Source of the DNA: Tyto alba
Taxonomy: Eukaryota > Chordata > Aves > Strigiformes > Tytonidae
Assembly: GCF_018691265.1 (NCBI RefSeq)
Contig: NW_024881321.1
Location: 25,827,698 to 25,891,697, forward strand
DNA length: 64,000 bases
Direction: 5' to 3'
Each line of letters starts with the position of its first letter. The first letter of the stretch is position 1. The notes beneath the pieces are model-generated. The model had not been told where the DNA came from. It was given only the letters and a program-made list of their open reading frames with translations, and searched no databases. A program made the translations under genes and the position numbers. This document shows, one piece after another, positions 1 through 12,870 of the stretch.

Positions 1-3000
1 TCAAGTTAAAACATTCTTTCTGATTCAGTTTAGAGTAACAATAGAAATCAGTTTAAAATCCAGAGCAGATTACTTTGATGCAACTCCAGAATCATCTTTG
101 AGTTTTAATTTGGGTTTCTCATCTGGTTTACATTCCGCTAACTGGGATTTTGGTTCTATCTGAAGTCAAATCAAGAACTGTGGGGTTTTTTGGTCTGTGT
201 AGGCAGGGGAACTTCTAATTACTCTGTTTGGCTAACTGACATTTAGATCTCCAGAAAAGGATTTAGGCAGAGACAAAAAGTGAGTTGCTTTATCGTATCA
301 ATTACTGATGTTCATTGTAGACAATGTCTGTTTTTGTAAGAACTGTTGCCCACAACATATCTTTTTTTGTGTGTGTGTGAACCAGCATACATTGTTGGTT
401 CCTGTGTGCAAGTAGTATTTTGCATGTGGATCCATAAAATGATCTCTATGAAATAATTCTTGAAACATTTTGAGATTAAAACCAACAAAAAAATGGACTC
501 AGCTACGTAGCAGCTTCCCCATCTCTATCTCCCGTATTTCACCTTCTCTAGGAAATCATCAGTGCTCAGCAGCCGTAGGACTTGATCTGTCTGGGATGAC
601 CCGAAAGGCAGTGTCCGTACTGCTAAACAGGACAAGGCACCAGCTCCTGCTTCTTGTGCTGATTGGAATAGATTGGCTCATGTCTACTTGCTTAAGGCTG
701 GTATTCTGTAGAAGGGACTGACCGTCCTCACTTGTCGAGGTTTGCCCTTGAGTTTTCTCTAGATCCGGTATGATGCTCTTGTAATGCCAAAGCACTGTGG
801 ATTTTTAGCGTTCCCTTCCCTCGCAATTCAAGCAGTCTTAAAAATAGGAAGGCTTTTCACAGGCAGTGAGTGTAGTGTAACATGAATGCATGTGTTGTGC
901 CATGAGCTGTAGTGTGGGTGTACGGAGGGATGCCTGTACCTTGCTAGGGTGCCTGCTAGTAGGAGGATGATCTTCAAGGATGCTAGGAAGGAGCCAGACC
1001 TGTGCTACAGTGTCCTCTGAAAGCAGTATCAAGAATGCATCATCTCTAGAAGTGCAGCTGAGAGAAACATTGATACCTTCTGAGCAGAGCCACAGAAAGA
1101 GGTGAGGATGTAGTTCAGCAGTGTAGACAGTCAGGGCCAGGTACTTGAGGCTGATCCCTGCCTCTCTTACTTAGCAGTGCTGAAGTACTTTACACCAATC
1201 ACAATGATGGCGATTAATGCTAACTGTGACATTTGTAATACAATGAGTAATAAAACGAGTGACATTTGTAATAAAAATGTTAATGGATATTAAAGAGTGA
1301 GCATGAGAAGGACTCATACAGGTTGCAAATCCATTTTGCAGTAAACCACTGGTATGAACAACTGCTTCCAGGCCATATGGCATTTAGGTGCTGGCTTTTA
1401 AAAGACTGGTTATTGTGACAATCCTAGGTCTGTTGTGGGATTTTTCAGGCTCTGGATTTGATCTCATGGAAGTATTTATATAAATAGGCAGAAATTTACC
1501 ACACATCTGGTAGTTTTCTGGTAGTTTCTCTTCCTGGCAATTAGTGTCCTCATCCTGTCAGCACTTGTTTATCTCAAGGTACTTGAAAATACGGCTTTGT
1601 ATGGCTGAGACCATGAATGAAAGTTTGAAATCAGTTCCAGATCTTCTGGAAATAGGTAAACCTATACCTCAGAATAAATTTTATTCTTGCTGAACTGCCT
1701 TTTCTACACCCAACTAGATGGTTTTCAGTTGTAAAACTTTTCCTATACAATAACTGTTTATGTTAATATACATATTTATTGCAGACTGTTATTTCACTCT
1801 TGTGGTCTTGTGAGCTTGTCTAAAAATAGATTGCAGTGTAGACCCTTCAGAATTCGGTACTGAAAAGAGCCGATATTCCGTACTGTAGCAGAAAATATTT
1901 TCTCACTGTATTTCAAAGTAATTGGTTATTGATACAACAATTCTTGTGGAAGATAGGAAGATTTTTAGATGTGAAAACAGAAAATAGGTGTGTGGTTTTC
2001 TAACATTGGTTGTACTGAAATGGCAAAACCTGTTTCACTTGCTAGTTTACATACCCTCTTCTGAAACATTGTCTGTAAGCTGTTGCTTGTTCTGTAGCTC
2101 TAAAGAAACAACTACAAAGCCATTCTGGATTTTGAGCAACCACTCCATTTTTAGTCAGTTGGGTTCTTTTTACATGTTGTATTTGGTTACTTTTTGCTGA
2201 TCATTAAAAGCAGCTCTGTTTAGTGAGCTGGAACAGAAGTAGGTCAATAAAATGTACTTTATATGTACGTGATTAGCAGTCTTAAAGTATAAAACAAAGT
2301 TCCCTTAGGGTTGGGAATGATATTCATATCAAGATGATGCTGCTTAAAAAGAAACATTTACCATAAAATCAAGGAAATAAAAGAATATTGAAGAGTCAGC
2401 TGAAACTACAAACAAATACTCATTATTATTTGAATTTTGCTAAGAGTCTAAATGTTGTCTTGAAGCTATTCTAAAGGCCATAATAAGGCTAGATAAAATT
2501 TCATATTAGCTCCTGCTTTACAAGAGGCAAAGTGCAGAAGGCTTGAAAGCTAAATGGTGCCTAACATTTGTTTAAAATATTAAGCACAGTTTGTGTAATA
2601 GAGCTAATCTTTAGGTTATTTAATTTTAATACTAAGCAAGTATTATCCATGTCTGTGCCTGTATGCATATGGAACTGCATGTGAGCATATGGTGTGTATA
2701 TTATTTGTTAATATCTAAAATGTGGTAGTTGAAAGGTCGTCCTTATTGGAAAAATGACACAAAGGTTTTATGCAAGATCTTCTTTTCCGAACCTCATAGG
2801 AGAAAGGAGATCATTGCTTCTAAGAAATAAAGCTACTGTTTACTTGTGAAAAAGACACATATAAAATCAGTAGAAGAATGAGGACTAGTACTCAAGTTCT
2901 AATTTTTTCTTGGTTTGATAACTCAGCTACAGAATTCTGATTATGAAATTATGGTTTATCCTACAACAATGCCATTGACTAAAATGATGTTATATTCAAC

Positions 3001-3599
3001 ACAATGTTATTTGCATTTGAGGCAACTTGATAATAACACTTCGCCAAGTTTTATCTCTTAAATCTTCAGTTCCACGCAGAGAGAGGACATTTGTATGTAG
3101 TTACTATTTGCTAAGATTCGGAGGATAAGGTAGGTCATCTTGTATACATGCTAGTGAGGTGTTTTTTACTGTTTTTAAATACTTTGTAAAACCAAACCCT
3201 CCCCAAACTCAACACAACTATATTCTTCATCGGGAATAGTTGTAAGTCTCCTGCCGGCATTTGGGCCTGTATACAAGCTGTGTTGATGTTTGGGTATTGA
3301 CCAGTTGTACTGGGGAGACTTCTGTAATGCACAAAATTATATAATATCTTTCTAATAAATCACCTATCAGGAAACTGTAAGGCTATAGTGATGTAAGAGA
3401 AGCAAAATATATTTAAGTGGGAGTCTTCTTTTTTAACCTTTTTGGAGTTATTTCTTAAATTGTTTCGTATCTAGACTGTGTAATAAGTTTACTGAGGAAC
3501 TTAGTGCTTATCCACTGTAGTACTGTTTGGGGTAGTATGAATTGTAAAGAATATGTCATGTTGTAGAAAGCAAACTTTCCAAACCTAGAAATGATTCTG
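1..3599. other. Unassigned intronic sequence
   Basis: AT-rich, with stops in all frames. A 15-bp direct repeat (GTGACATTTGTAATA) occurs at 1226-1240 and 1259-1273. Nothing else recognised. Confidence 0.6.
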
Positions 3600-5480
3600 G
3601 ATATGTAGAAATCTAACACTGAATTATCAGACCAGCTGTACAGGTAACAAAAGTCAGACCAACTGGCGTGCAGTTCCCTCAATTGCATTCTTGCAATTTG
3701 AAGGTAGGTGCACCATTTGCTTTTTCCCAATCACTGGGGACTTGCACTGGGTTAGCAGCATTTCAGAAATAACAGGGAGTGGTTTCTCAGTGACTTCAAG
3801 CATTTCTATCAGCACCTCTGGGTACATGTCACCTGGTCCCATGAGCTTGTATGGGCCAAGATTTCCCAAGAGATCCCACACTTAATCCTCTTCTACTGCT
3901 TCTGGTTCTTCTCCTACTTAACCCTTGTCTCTAAGCACAGAGGCCTGGGATTGTAGGTGAATGCTGAGGCAGGGAAGGGAGTAGCTCAGCCTTATCTGCA
4001 TCCATGGGCACAAAATCACCTACCCCTCTCAGTAGCAGGCCCACTGTTCCTGGTTTATTCTTCTGTTGTTCACATAGTGTTATAAGCTCTCGCCCTTGAT
4101 ATATTTTGCCATATTCAACTTCAGTCAAGCTTTGGCTTTCCTAAGAACATTCCTTCACACCTGGGCAATGTTTCTATATTTTGCCTTATAACCTGCCCAT
4201 GTCTCCACCTCCCATTTACATCCTTTTAGTTTAAGCTTAGTAATGAGTTCCCTGTTTACCCAAGCCCATCCCTTGGTAAGTCTACCCACTGGGGTGTCAG
4301 GATGGACTGTCTGCTTGAACAAAGGATGGTCCTTAAAGACCTGCCAACTGTCCTGAGTAACCTCACCCTTCAGTGCTGGGTCCCAGAGGATCCCATCTGC
4401 CAGTTCCCTCAATAAGGAGGTCTGCTCACCTGATGTCCAGGGTCTGTACTCTGCTACCTGCCTTCCTTTCACCCTTTGGCATCTTGATCTGCACTATTTC
4501 ATGGGCACTACAGCCAAGGCTGGTGTTGATTACCTTCCCTGTGACTAGGTCCTCCTTCTCTGTTAGTATCAATGCGAAGAGTGCTGTACCTGGTTGGCTC
4601 ATCTATCATCTGTGATGAAGAACTTGTCCCCAGTCCCCTCCAGAAATCTCCAGGTTTGGTTGCATCCCCCTATGTTCTACTTCCAGCAAGGGTGAGGTTT
4701 AAAGTCACTCATAAGAAGCAGAATCTTGCTTTAAAGAAGACTCAATCCACTTCCTTATCCTGACCTTGCATTATATCAAATTCATACCACAAGGTCATCC
4801 TCACAGGGCTCTTCTTTGGTCCTGGGTCACCACGTGCTGTCAGCTAGCCTGCCTGCTCCATTCCTTCAGCCTGCTCCTCTACATGAAGGGCAACCTCCCT
4901 TCTTCCCTCCTCATCTTTCCTGACAAGCCTGTATCTGTCCATTGCTGCACAGTGGTCACTCAAGCTGTTTCATCATGTCTCAATGTGTCTGGTTCTTTTG
5001 GGCATGTGCAGAGCTCCAACTTTGCCTGTTTGTTTCCCAGCATTAAGGATGTTACAGGAACTGCCAAATCCAGCAGATGCTGCTCCTGGAAATTCCTTCT
5101 GTCACCTGAAGCCCAGCTGGAAGCACTCAGAGTTCACTAGTGAAATTCACTAGTGAAAACACATCCTCCCTCTCCAAATCACAAGCACGCTCACATTCAT
5201 GGATCCCTTGATGTCAGCGGCCTGATACCCATGACCGATTCCCCCTAACTGCTCTGCCACTCTCCTCCTGTTCTCCTCTTCATCAAGTTAGTCCAGATTG
5301 GTGTTTGCTAGTGAACAGATGTGTGCACTCACACATTTGTCTCACAAGCTCCTCCGCAGCTGCAGATCCCTTGAATATTAGTATGAGCTTTCTGTCTCCT
5401 CAGTTCCCATGCCCGAACTCTGGGCCTCCTTAGCCACCACTGGCTCAGACAGTGAGTCTTTGTAGAGGCAGGCCTCCTCC
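3600..5480 (-). mobile_element. Decayed CR1 retrotransposon: 5' region, endonuclease, linker and start of RT
   Basis: Read on the minus strand, broken frames give CR1 ORF2 in the right order. From 5' to 3': a GNKQAKLE segment near 5050; AMDRYRLVRKDEEGRREVALHVEE at about 4861-4950 (split here across frames with stops); LLLMSDFKPHPCWK at 4683-4721, matching the endonuclease MGDFNHPDICW motif; an LILTEKEDLV-like segment at about 4480-4580; the linker DSWQVFKDH and RELITKLK at about 4155-4470; KPGTVGLLL..GDFVPMDADKAE at about 3931-4128; then WDLLGNLGPYKLMGPGDMYPEVL at about 3800-3880, the start of the RT domain. Sequence at 5180-5440 resembles the CR1 5' region. Many stops and frameshifts make it dead. 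Similarity fades near 3600, so the rest of RT and the 3' end are absent. Confidence 0.88.
5133..5157. repeat. Two adjacent copies of a 12-bp palindrome
   Basis: TTCACTAGTGAA occurs perfectly at 5133-5144 and 5146-5157. Shorter GCTAGTGAA motifs recur near 5308 and 5510. All lie in or beside the 5' part of the minus-strand CR1 copy. Confidence 0.7.
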
Positions 5481-6255
5481 TACTCAATGGCTATTACATT
5501 TTTTAAATTTGCTAGTGAATTACATGTAAACATACACAGGATTAAATTCACCTGGAAAATATGAACACATTGAGGTCACTGCTGTTTCTGGCATTTAGAC
5601 TTCTCACACTTAAGCATGCAGATAGTCCCTGGTCTCTCCAGTTGCTGGTATGTACATCTTGCAGCACTCATGAATAACAGAATGAAATTATACATAAAAG
5701 TTAAGATAAAAGGGTTTACTAAGAAGATAGGATAGACTGAGGTGCTCAGGTGCAGTGTTTGGTGAAGCAGGTGTACTAAGTGGCCTCACCTATGCCTTTT
5801 ATCCCCCCATCCCTTCTGTCTCTGCATCCTTGTTTCTCCTCTCATTCTACCTTCTCTCTCTTCTGGCATTAGACCATCCTCATGGTAGATTTTTTTTTCT
5901 GAAGTGGCTACTTGGCTAAGGGTAGTGAATGGTTCATTACATATTTAAATTAATAGGCTACAGGAAAATCAATAAAAGAAATTACTTTTAAATAATCATA
6001 AGTTACATTAACTTAAATTATATAATGTCACATATTGCCTAAATTGTGCTCTGTTTGTTCTCTTTCAGGTAAAATTTGAGAAAAAAGTAGTTTCAATAAA
6101 TCTATACCTTTTAATGAAAAGAAAAAAACCTCAGAAAGTTTATTAACTAATCAGATTCAGCCCTAAAATGTGAATGTAAAATGTGAATGCTTTTATGTTG
6201 TTAGTAAAACAAAATGGTGTATATTACAACTGTAGCATCAGGAGAAGATGGCATT

Positions 6256-6288
6256 CTTTTTTTTCTTTTTTTTTTTTTTTCTTTTTCC
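6256..6288. repeat. Poly(T)-rich tract
   Basis: T-runs broken by single C bases. Confidence 0.9.
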
Positions 6289-7279
6289 TTCTGCACTAGG
6301 AATAGAATTGAGTTAAAAGTAATGACCTTAGTGTGATAAATGTGTTCTCACTTGAAGGTCAAAAAGAAGAAAAATTAGTTTTGATTAGGAAATATAGAGC
6401 CTAAAGCCAGTCAGGAGTTTAACATTTTGCATTTTCAGGGAAGGCGTTCAGGCCAAAAGCATGGTACCTCTGTGTGTATTTAATGTCACTGATTTTAATC
6501 AATGCTAGAAGCTAAACAGCTATAGCACTTTGCCCTTTTTAACATCGGTGAATTAATTTTCACTGTAATAACAACTAAACCTAAGTGTGTGGTAGTCCTG
6601 AAATTACACAAGGAGAGAGGGGAAAATGGAGAGGCTGTGTGAAAATTGCGTGGCAGGACCCTCTAGTTCTCTTCATCCACTGGCTGGTGTGAGTAGCCCG
6701 TGTGAGTAAATCTTCCTACTGCAGTGCTGGAGGGGGCACATCAATTGCCTGGAGCTCAGTGTGGAGCTGAAACATGGCCAGCCCACATGGGAGCACTCCG
6801 TACCTAGGAAGTGCTGTTGCATCCCACAGCTGAGATGTGCCTAGTCCTGGACAGAGCCCAGACCAATAATTGCCTAACAGATTTCGTACTTCCTGAAGAA
6901 ATCATAAATGAAATTATCATGAGATCCCACTACTGTGGTGCTGACAAGGTTACAATTCAGGATCCCCTTTTTTCTGCTGAAGTGCTCTGATTATGGTGCA
7001 TTGCCCTTCTTCACACAACTCAAAGCAGGAAAACAAAGCAGTGGGAACATCACAAGTTATGAATTATCAGCTTCACATTTGTGCTCTGCGTGCTTTGAAG
7101 GGTTACTTCATTACCTGGGTTTTTTTTGTGTTGTCTTTCTTGCCTTTTGGCTGTTGTCATCCTTTTCCCAAAGGGTCAGCAAGCCAAGAATTTTACCATG
7201 CCTCCTCAGTATTTGTTGAAGCAATTTAGCTAACTGCCAATCTCATATAGCTGATTCGCTCCACATCCACATGTACACA

Positions 7280-7345
7280 CAAAAAAAAAAAAAACAAAAA
7301 ACCAAAAAAACAAAAAACCCCAAAACACAGAAGAAAAAAAAAAAA
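7280..7345. repeat. A-rich low-complexity tract
   Basis: A14 followed by AAAAAAC/AAAAAACC-type units and a second A12 run. The minus-strand frame across it (7226-7516) is a low-complexity artefact. Confidence 0.9.
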
Positions 7346-9278
7346 GTAGAGGATGTTTACAGAGGTCGTGAACAAACAAACAAAAAGCACTGTGTGTGCT
7401 CCCGTTGGATCAAACCTATTCCAGCTACTTAGGAGCCTTGCTTCTTCATTTAACAAAACAATGGCATATGTCACATAGAAAGTCAGAATAGTTGTTTGTA
7501 ATACTTTGAATACCATGGAAACACTTCTGTGATGCTCTTAAAAAGATACACTTGATATTTCATATTAGTATTAAAGATCATAGACTGAGTTCAAAACTAT
7601 AGTCAAGAAAGGCTGTGATCGATCTCTGTGTATGTGCCCCTAGAGAACAGCTAGCAAATCTAAATTCTTGTTGATGTTAATACAAAAGCATCTGATTTTT
7701 TTAATTGTCTGATTCTTATTGCTTTTCACTTCAGCTATACTAAAATAGCTAACCTAGCCCTGAAAAACAGACTGAAGTGTAATTATTATGTTCCACTTGC
7801 AAATTAACAGTCAAACCTTCAAAGTTTTTCTGCTTTTAAAACTTTCTATGCTTTATTAATTCATTAATTCTGTTTGTGGACTTGAAAATGTATTGTATAT
7901 TGATAAGCTATCTTTTATTGTCTGAGTTCATCTCTGGAAATGTGTATATCCATCACTGCGGAGAAACAAATTGTGAAAAATGTAGCAGAGTACACGAGTC
8001 TTCAGTATGACACTGCACAGTTCTGTTTTCTTCATAATCATGTTTTCAGCTTGTGAAGAACACAAAGTCCTAATGTAAACAATACTTAGTAAAATCAATC
8101 TAGAGGAATTTATCCTTCTCTTTATCATTTAATTCTAGTTCAAACTGTGTTTCTTATTCTGACAGTTATGTTGGGCTCTTGTAATAGTACTTAAAATTTT
8201 CTGAGGTTAAGAAGAAAATAAGGATAGTTAGGCATATTAAGCTTAAAAACTTATTTCATACTTTTTAAGTTTAATATTAAGAAACATGAAAATTACTGAC
8301 AATATAAATATAGAAATATATATTAGATATTTGTAAAAGAAAGGTATGTGAGATGAGTGGATTTGGGTTCTTGGGCTGATTTGTGAAATTGGAAGCGAGA
8401 TGAGCATGTTGAGAATGATTGATTGCTTCCAGCATCTGGTAGAATAAAAGGGTTTGGAAGCCAAATCCATCATGAGGAATCTCGGTGCTGATGGTAAACT
8501 GAAGGAGCACATTGCAGGAAGAGTGGAAAGACACTTTTAGAATAATACAGCAACAGTGGGTTATCGTCTGGATATCTAGAAATGAAATAATTTGTTTACA
8601 GTTTTGTCCCTGTAAAACTGATGCGGCTTTGAGGGAAAGCCAAGCTCAGGGTTGTTCTGTGTTAGCTCTGTATCAGTCTCTTAAATAGGTGCTGAGAATG
8701 TTTGCCGACAAAGACAGGCTTTGCGCAAGGTCAGACGTGAATTTAGCACATACACAGTAAAATTTCTAATAGCTCTAGAGGTTTCAGCAACATAGGAATT
8801 CATAATTTAATCCAGATGTTAGTCTGATTATATGAATTGATGAAACAATGAATTGGTGCCTAACTTGTGCTTCTATTTCTTAAGGTCATCATATGGGACA
8901 AAAATACTCTCTTAATAGGATACTTCCATTGTAGCGTCCCAATTCAGCTGTACTTAAATTAATGGATATATTAGTTACCAAATCTAAGTCTGAGCAGCAG
9001 TATTAATATTGATGTACCAGACACCTCAGCATTCATGTATTTGGGTTAAAAAAAATCTGTCACAGATTTGTAGTATCACAAGTGACCTCTGTCCCCACTT
9101 CACTCTTTCTTCACAAGTCACTCTGGCTAGAAACTTCTTTATGAAGGTAAGACTTTCCTGGAACAGCAAAATTGGTTTTAAATAAAAACAAGTACTTCAA
9201 AGAATTAGAAAATTGCTTAGTTTGTCAATGTGAGACCAGTAGACAAACACTAACAGAACAGGCTATAAGACTAATTCT

Positions 9279-9280
<2 letters not shown>

Positions 9281-9310
<30 letters not shown>
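9281..9310. repeat. Poly(T) tract, 30 bases
   Basis: Uninterrupted T30, the longest homopolymer in the window. No retrogene or target-site duplication is seen beside it. Confidence 0.95.
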
Positions 9311-9311
<1 letters not shown>

Positions 9312-11787
9312 AGATCTCTGCTGATTTGTTTGAAGGTTAGTAAAGAGAAATCATATGCACAAATAATTGAAAAAAATACAGAATCAATTTTTCAGTAAGC
9401 GCACATAAACAAAACCTTTAATTTTGGAAAAGAACCTAAAGAATTTATAAAGGGGAATAAAGAATACAGTAAGTCTGAAATTTTTATGGCATTGAAATGT
9501 GTTGAAACAACTTAATAGCATAGTTCCTCCCTTTAACAATGTCTCTTACATGACTAGATAGCTGCCTGACTTTTTTTGACAGTAGTAAGTTGTTTTTTGT
9601 TACAAGCAGAAGATAATATTCAGTAACCAAGTAGAAAAAAAGGCTGTTGTAATGCAATATGGTGAATATTGCTATCACTGTAAACATTTTTTCTCTTGAT
9701 GTTTGTCAGGTGTATTGCTACTGGCATACTACTATACTTTGGCTTGTCTTGCACTGTGATATTCTTTGTGTGATAACCTCTTTGAGAATAAAAAAAAAGA
9801 TAAAATGGAGAGAAAGAACTGTGTGTCGTACCTGTGGATAGATGAGTAAATATTGCTGCAGGCTTATTTATCATTCCTTTAATTTGTTTGTAGGTGGGTG
9901 GTATATTAGTCCAGTTTTCTGCTTGCTGTTTTAACAGTATGTTATTTTAAAATTGTCATTTACTGTACCTTATAATTAATTAGTATTCAGTACGACAATA
10001 AATGTATCTAATCATGAGCAAGAGGATTTAAAAGGTTTAATAGAAACTTGCAGTATTTTATTTCCTTAAACAATGTCAACTTAGACGTGTTTTGCATTAG
10101 AGTTATTGCACCTGAATTTGTGTTTTATATACGTGCAGCATAACTTACCCCTGTGACAGATAGTATTAACATAGCTTTAATCCTTACATTTCTTGATTTG
10201 AGTCATACACCACTAATCTGTTCTCTTGATCCGTTCCTTTGAGTAACCTGCTCTTTCCAGAACCAAAGTTTGCTGAAGCCATTGCCACTGCCCTAATAAA
10301 AAGATTTGACTTTTAAACAAGTGTTGTAACAGCTACAGCTATAGGTTGCAGAAAAACAAACTTTCATATGGTTTAAGTTCTATCTTTGTCTGCTTTAAAT
10401 CCTAGATGTGGCCAGGCTTAAGCACAAGCATCTGAAATGGTTGTTTGGAGTCTTATGACTCAATCCGTTCCTGCTGCTGGTCCTTCCCCACTTTTTACTG
10501 AGTTTTAACTGCATGTGATTTCTAAGGAATCCTCTGCATCTTTTCTACCTGTCTAAATATGACATAATGTGTTCATGTTTCCGGATTGGGATTTCTGTAT
10601 AGAAGTAATAACATTTTTTCCTGTGCTGTAGCTGATGTGAAGTCCCAGAATCAGGAATCCCTTCATTAAGATTGATTCAACTGACTCATGGATAAAGGGA
10701 CATGAGTTTGACATAATGAATTTAAACATTTTGCCATTCTTCCATAATGCTCCGATCCAGCCCTCAATATCTTAACTTTTCTTTCATAACTTTCTGGAAT
10801 ATATTATTTAAACCAGCTAATTTGCATGAGATAACTAAAGGAATATTTAGGGCACAAAATGTGTAAGGCCTCTCTTTCCCCATAACTATATTCATACTAT
10901 CTTAGAATGATTTATCAGAGAAAATTAGGGGAAAAAAAAAAAAAGAAATTTAAAAGGAATTATAATCTTGTAGGTTTAGTGGTAGGGAAATAAATAAAAA
11001 GTTAAGTACAAAGAGGTGGTATGAGAGTTTAAAGTGAGTATAGAGGCAAGGGCAATGTGGATTTAAGTTTTTACTTTTGAATTTCTTGCTTTTTTTTTTC
11101 CTTCCCATCATTATCTTGCATTTTACCTATTATGAAGAAAGAGTGATATATATACACACAACCACAGAATTAGAATTTAGTCCACAGAGCAGATAAAAAA
11201 AGTTTCTCACTATGTTTGCTGGAAATCTTGTCATACCTGTCAGTAAAACAGCATATCTGAGAACAGAATTTGGATTGGACTGTTAAATTTTATATTACTG
11301 TAATTTTAATTATCACATCTTTGTTCTTTCATGAAATGTTTGTTTCCTCATCTTGGAAAGCATTGTTTAGATACAGTGTAAAAAAGATGTTAAATACCAC
11401 ATCATAACAAGATATTTTCATGCTTGATTATGCTCTAGTTAAAAAACATGAAACAGATAGCTGTTATAACAGTACTGAATTGCTCCTCTTGAATTTCAGT
11501 GTGCCTAAAATGTGAAAAAGTGTTGCTTTCTAGCAACATTTCCCAACCTGTTACTGAAGTAGTGAATTGACATGTAGAGACATTAGAGAGACACACAGTA
11601 AGAGTGTGGAATTTAGGACTGCTCCATGTAAAAGTTAATATGAGAATATTCATTATAAACCTATCAGGAATGAGCTTTGCACTGGTGTGTTTGTAATGCT
11701 TAGCAGTAGTTAGCTCTTTCCTGTCCAAGACTGACAGAAGAACAAGAATGCCAGCCATGAGCTGGCCCAGCAGTTCAGTGTTCTAGA

Positions 11788-11940
11788 TGATCATAGAATG
11801 GTTTGAGTTGGAAGGGACCTTTAAGGGCCATCTAGTCCAGCCCTCCTGCAATGAAGGGACATCTTCAACCACAGCAGGTTGCTCAGAGCCCCATCCAACC
11901 TGAACTTGAATGTTTCCAGGGCTGGGGCATCTAACACCTG
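11788..11940 (-). mobile_element. CR1 3'-end fragment (5'-truncated copy)
   Basis: TCATAGAATGGTTTGAGTTG then GGAAGGGACC, and later TTGCTCAGAGCCCCATCCAACC and CCAGGGCTGGGGCATC, are the reverse complement of the avian CR1 3' terminus. The 3' end is at the left with one CATAGAAT unit. It is a typical short 5'-truncated insertion. It lies about 340 bp upstream of exon 2 and is the youngest-looking CR1 copy in the window. Confidence 0.93.
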
Positions 11941-12254
11941 TACAATGATGTACAGTGCATATTCAGTGTAGTTTACCAACGTTAGTTGGCAACATTCACA
12001 GCTGGAATAAGATTACAGTGTTAGGGAAATTATATTATATGACAGTAATTAACTGTAATAAATATACTCTTTCCACAGAATTTTAGTTAGTATCCCCTTC
12101 TGGTTTTTATTTAACAAGGCCAGATGCCTTTAAAGGTTTGGGTATTTCTAAATCATGATTTGGGTGTTTCTTTTATGTGTCTATAACTGTGTAATAAAAG
12201 AGTAACTGTTTTCTATGTATTTGTTTATTGTGTGCTTCTGTTTTGTAGTGATCA

Positions 12255-12276
12255 GTGTAATTATCTCTTTCTGTAG
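12255..12276 (+). promoter_or_regulatory. GPC5: 3' splice acceptor of GPC5 exon 2
   Basis: A pyrimidine-rich run (TTATCTCTTTCTGTAG) ends in AG at 12275-12276, directly before the exon. A plausible branch-point adenine lies in GTGTAAT at about 12255-12261. The frame of the exon only works with this AG, which fixes the exon start. Confidence 0.85.
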
Positions 12277-12438
12277 GGGTTAATCTCCAGGTTTGTAGTT
12301 CCAAAAATCCAACATGCTGTACCAAAAAGATGGAAGAAAGATATCGGTCTGCAGCAAAGCAAGATATACAGCAAGTGCTTCAAACATCAAGTGCTATGTT
12401 AAAATTTTTAATATCTCATAATGCAGCTGCTTTTCAAG
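12277..12438 (+). CDS. GPC5: Glypican-5 exon 2 (internal coding exon)
   Basis: This exon encodes part of the N-terminal, cysteine-rich core of a glypican. Glypicans are GPI-anchored heparan-sulfate proteoglycans of the cell surface that modulate Hedgehog, Wnt and FGF signalling. The exon begins with two bases that finish a split codon, then gives 53 whole codons and one leftover base, so it is 162 nt and phase 1-1. Visible motifs are LQVC, PTCCTKKMEERY and, near the end, LKFLISHNAAAFQ. The three cysteines fit conserved disulfide-forming cysteines of the family. From memory, about three quarters of residues match human GPC5 around residues 55-108; GPC3 matches less well (it has a different stretch after KMEE and lacks the QTSS-like segment). 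It is flanked by a good AG acceptor and a GTAAGT donor. Exon 1 (signal peptide) and exon 3 onward lie outside the window. There is no frameshift or stop. Assignment to GPC5 rather than another glypican is an inference from residue pattern. Confidence 0.93.
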
Positions 12439-12444
12439 GTAAGT
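12436..12444 (+). promoter_or_regulatory. GPC5: 5' splice donor of GPC5 exon 2
   Basis: AAG|GTAAGT is a near-perfect match to the U1 snRNA consensus. It ends the reading frame after one base of the next codon, matching the phase-1 start, so skipping this exon would keep the downstream frame. Confidence 0.9.
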
Positions 12445-12870
12445 CTTTTTTCTTCCAAACTTGTTCATACTTTTCTTGATTTTCATCTTCGATTAATTTA
12501 TGCATGCAATAAAAGTTATCTAAATTTTTAGTTTCTCCCTGTGCTTTCAAAGGAGTACTAAATCGCGCAGGTGATTAGAAAGTGAATTGCTTTTGGAATT
12601 TCTGACTTTTAAAAAATGATATTTGAGAAAAAGTAAGAAATTGTTTTAGTAAGATGCTTTGATTTGAATTGTAAACCAGTAATTGGTGTTCCTCTTGAAC
12701 TTCTTTAATTTGGATGATACTAAAATGCAAATTATTGCCTAGAGTTCTACAAAAGAGAGATTTTGTTATTCCAGTATTTACTCCCATCATGTTCTTTGTC
12801 TTATTCTAATAGAAATACTTGGATAGTTTGTTTTTGAGGTTAATTTTGCGGATCTAGTTTTGTAAGCTTT

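Larger units (their letters stand above)
5481..11787. other. Unassigned intronic sequence
   Basis: Apart from the poly(T) and A-rich tracts listed, no repeat family or gene is recognised. 6640-6870 is richer in GC and may be an old repeat I cannot name. Confidence 0.55.
1..12276 (+). other. GPC5: GPC5 intron 1, 3' portion
   Basis: All sequence upstream of exon 2 is inferred to be intron 1, because no glypican exon 1 (signal peptide, GC-rich first exon) is seen. It is AT-rich with stops in all frames. It holds two CR1 pieces, poly(T) and A-rich tracts, and otherwise unassigned sequence. I saw no sequence resembling the miR-17-92 hairpins, which lie upstream of GPC5 in other vertebrates. Confidence 0.8.

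Noticed and set aside
4766..5140. 124-aa plus-strand frame
   Set aside because: It is antisense to the endonuclease region of the minus-strand CR1 copy.
9281..9310. Poly(T) tract as tail of a minus-strand processed pseudogene
   Set aside because: No gene-like sequence or target-site duplication is seen next to it.
1..12276. miR-17-92 cluster, the usual upstream neighbour of GPC5
   Set aside because: No mature miRNA sequences of the cluster were noticed, and the segment is best read as intron 1, downstream of that cluster.
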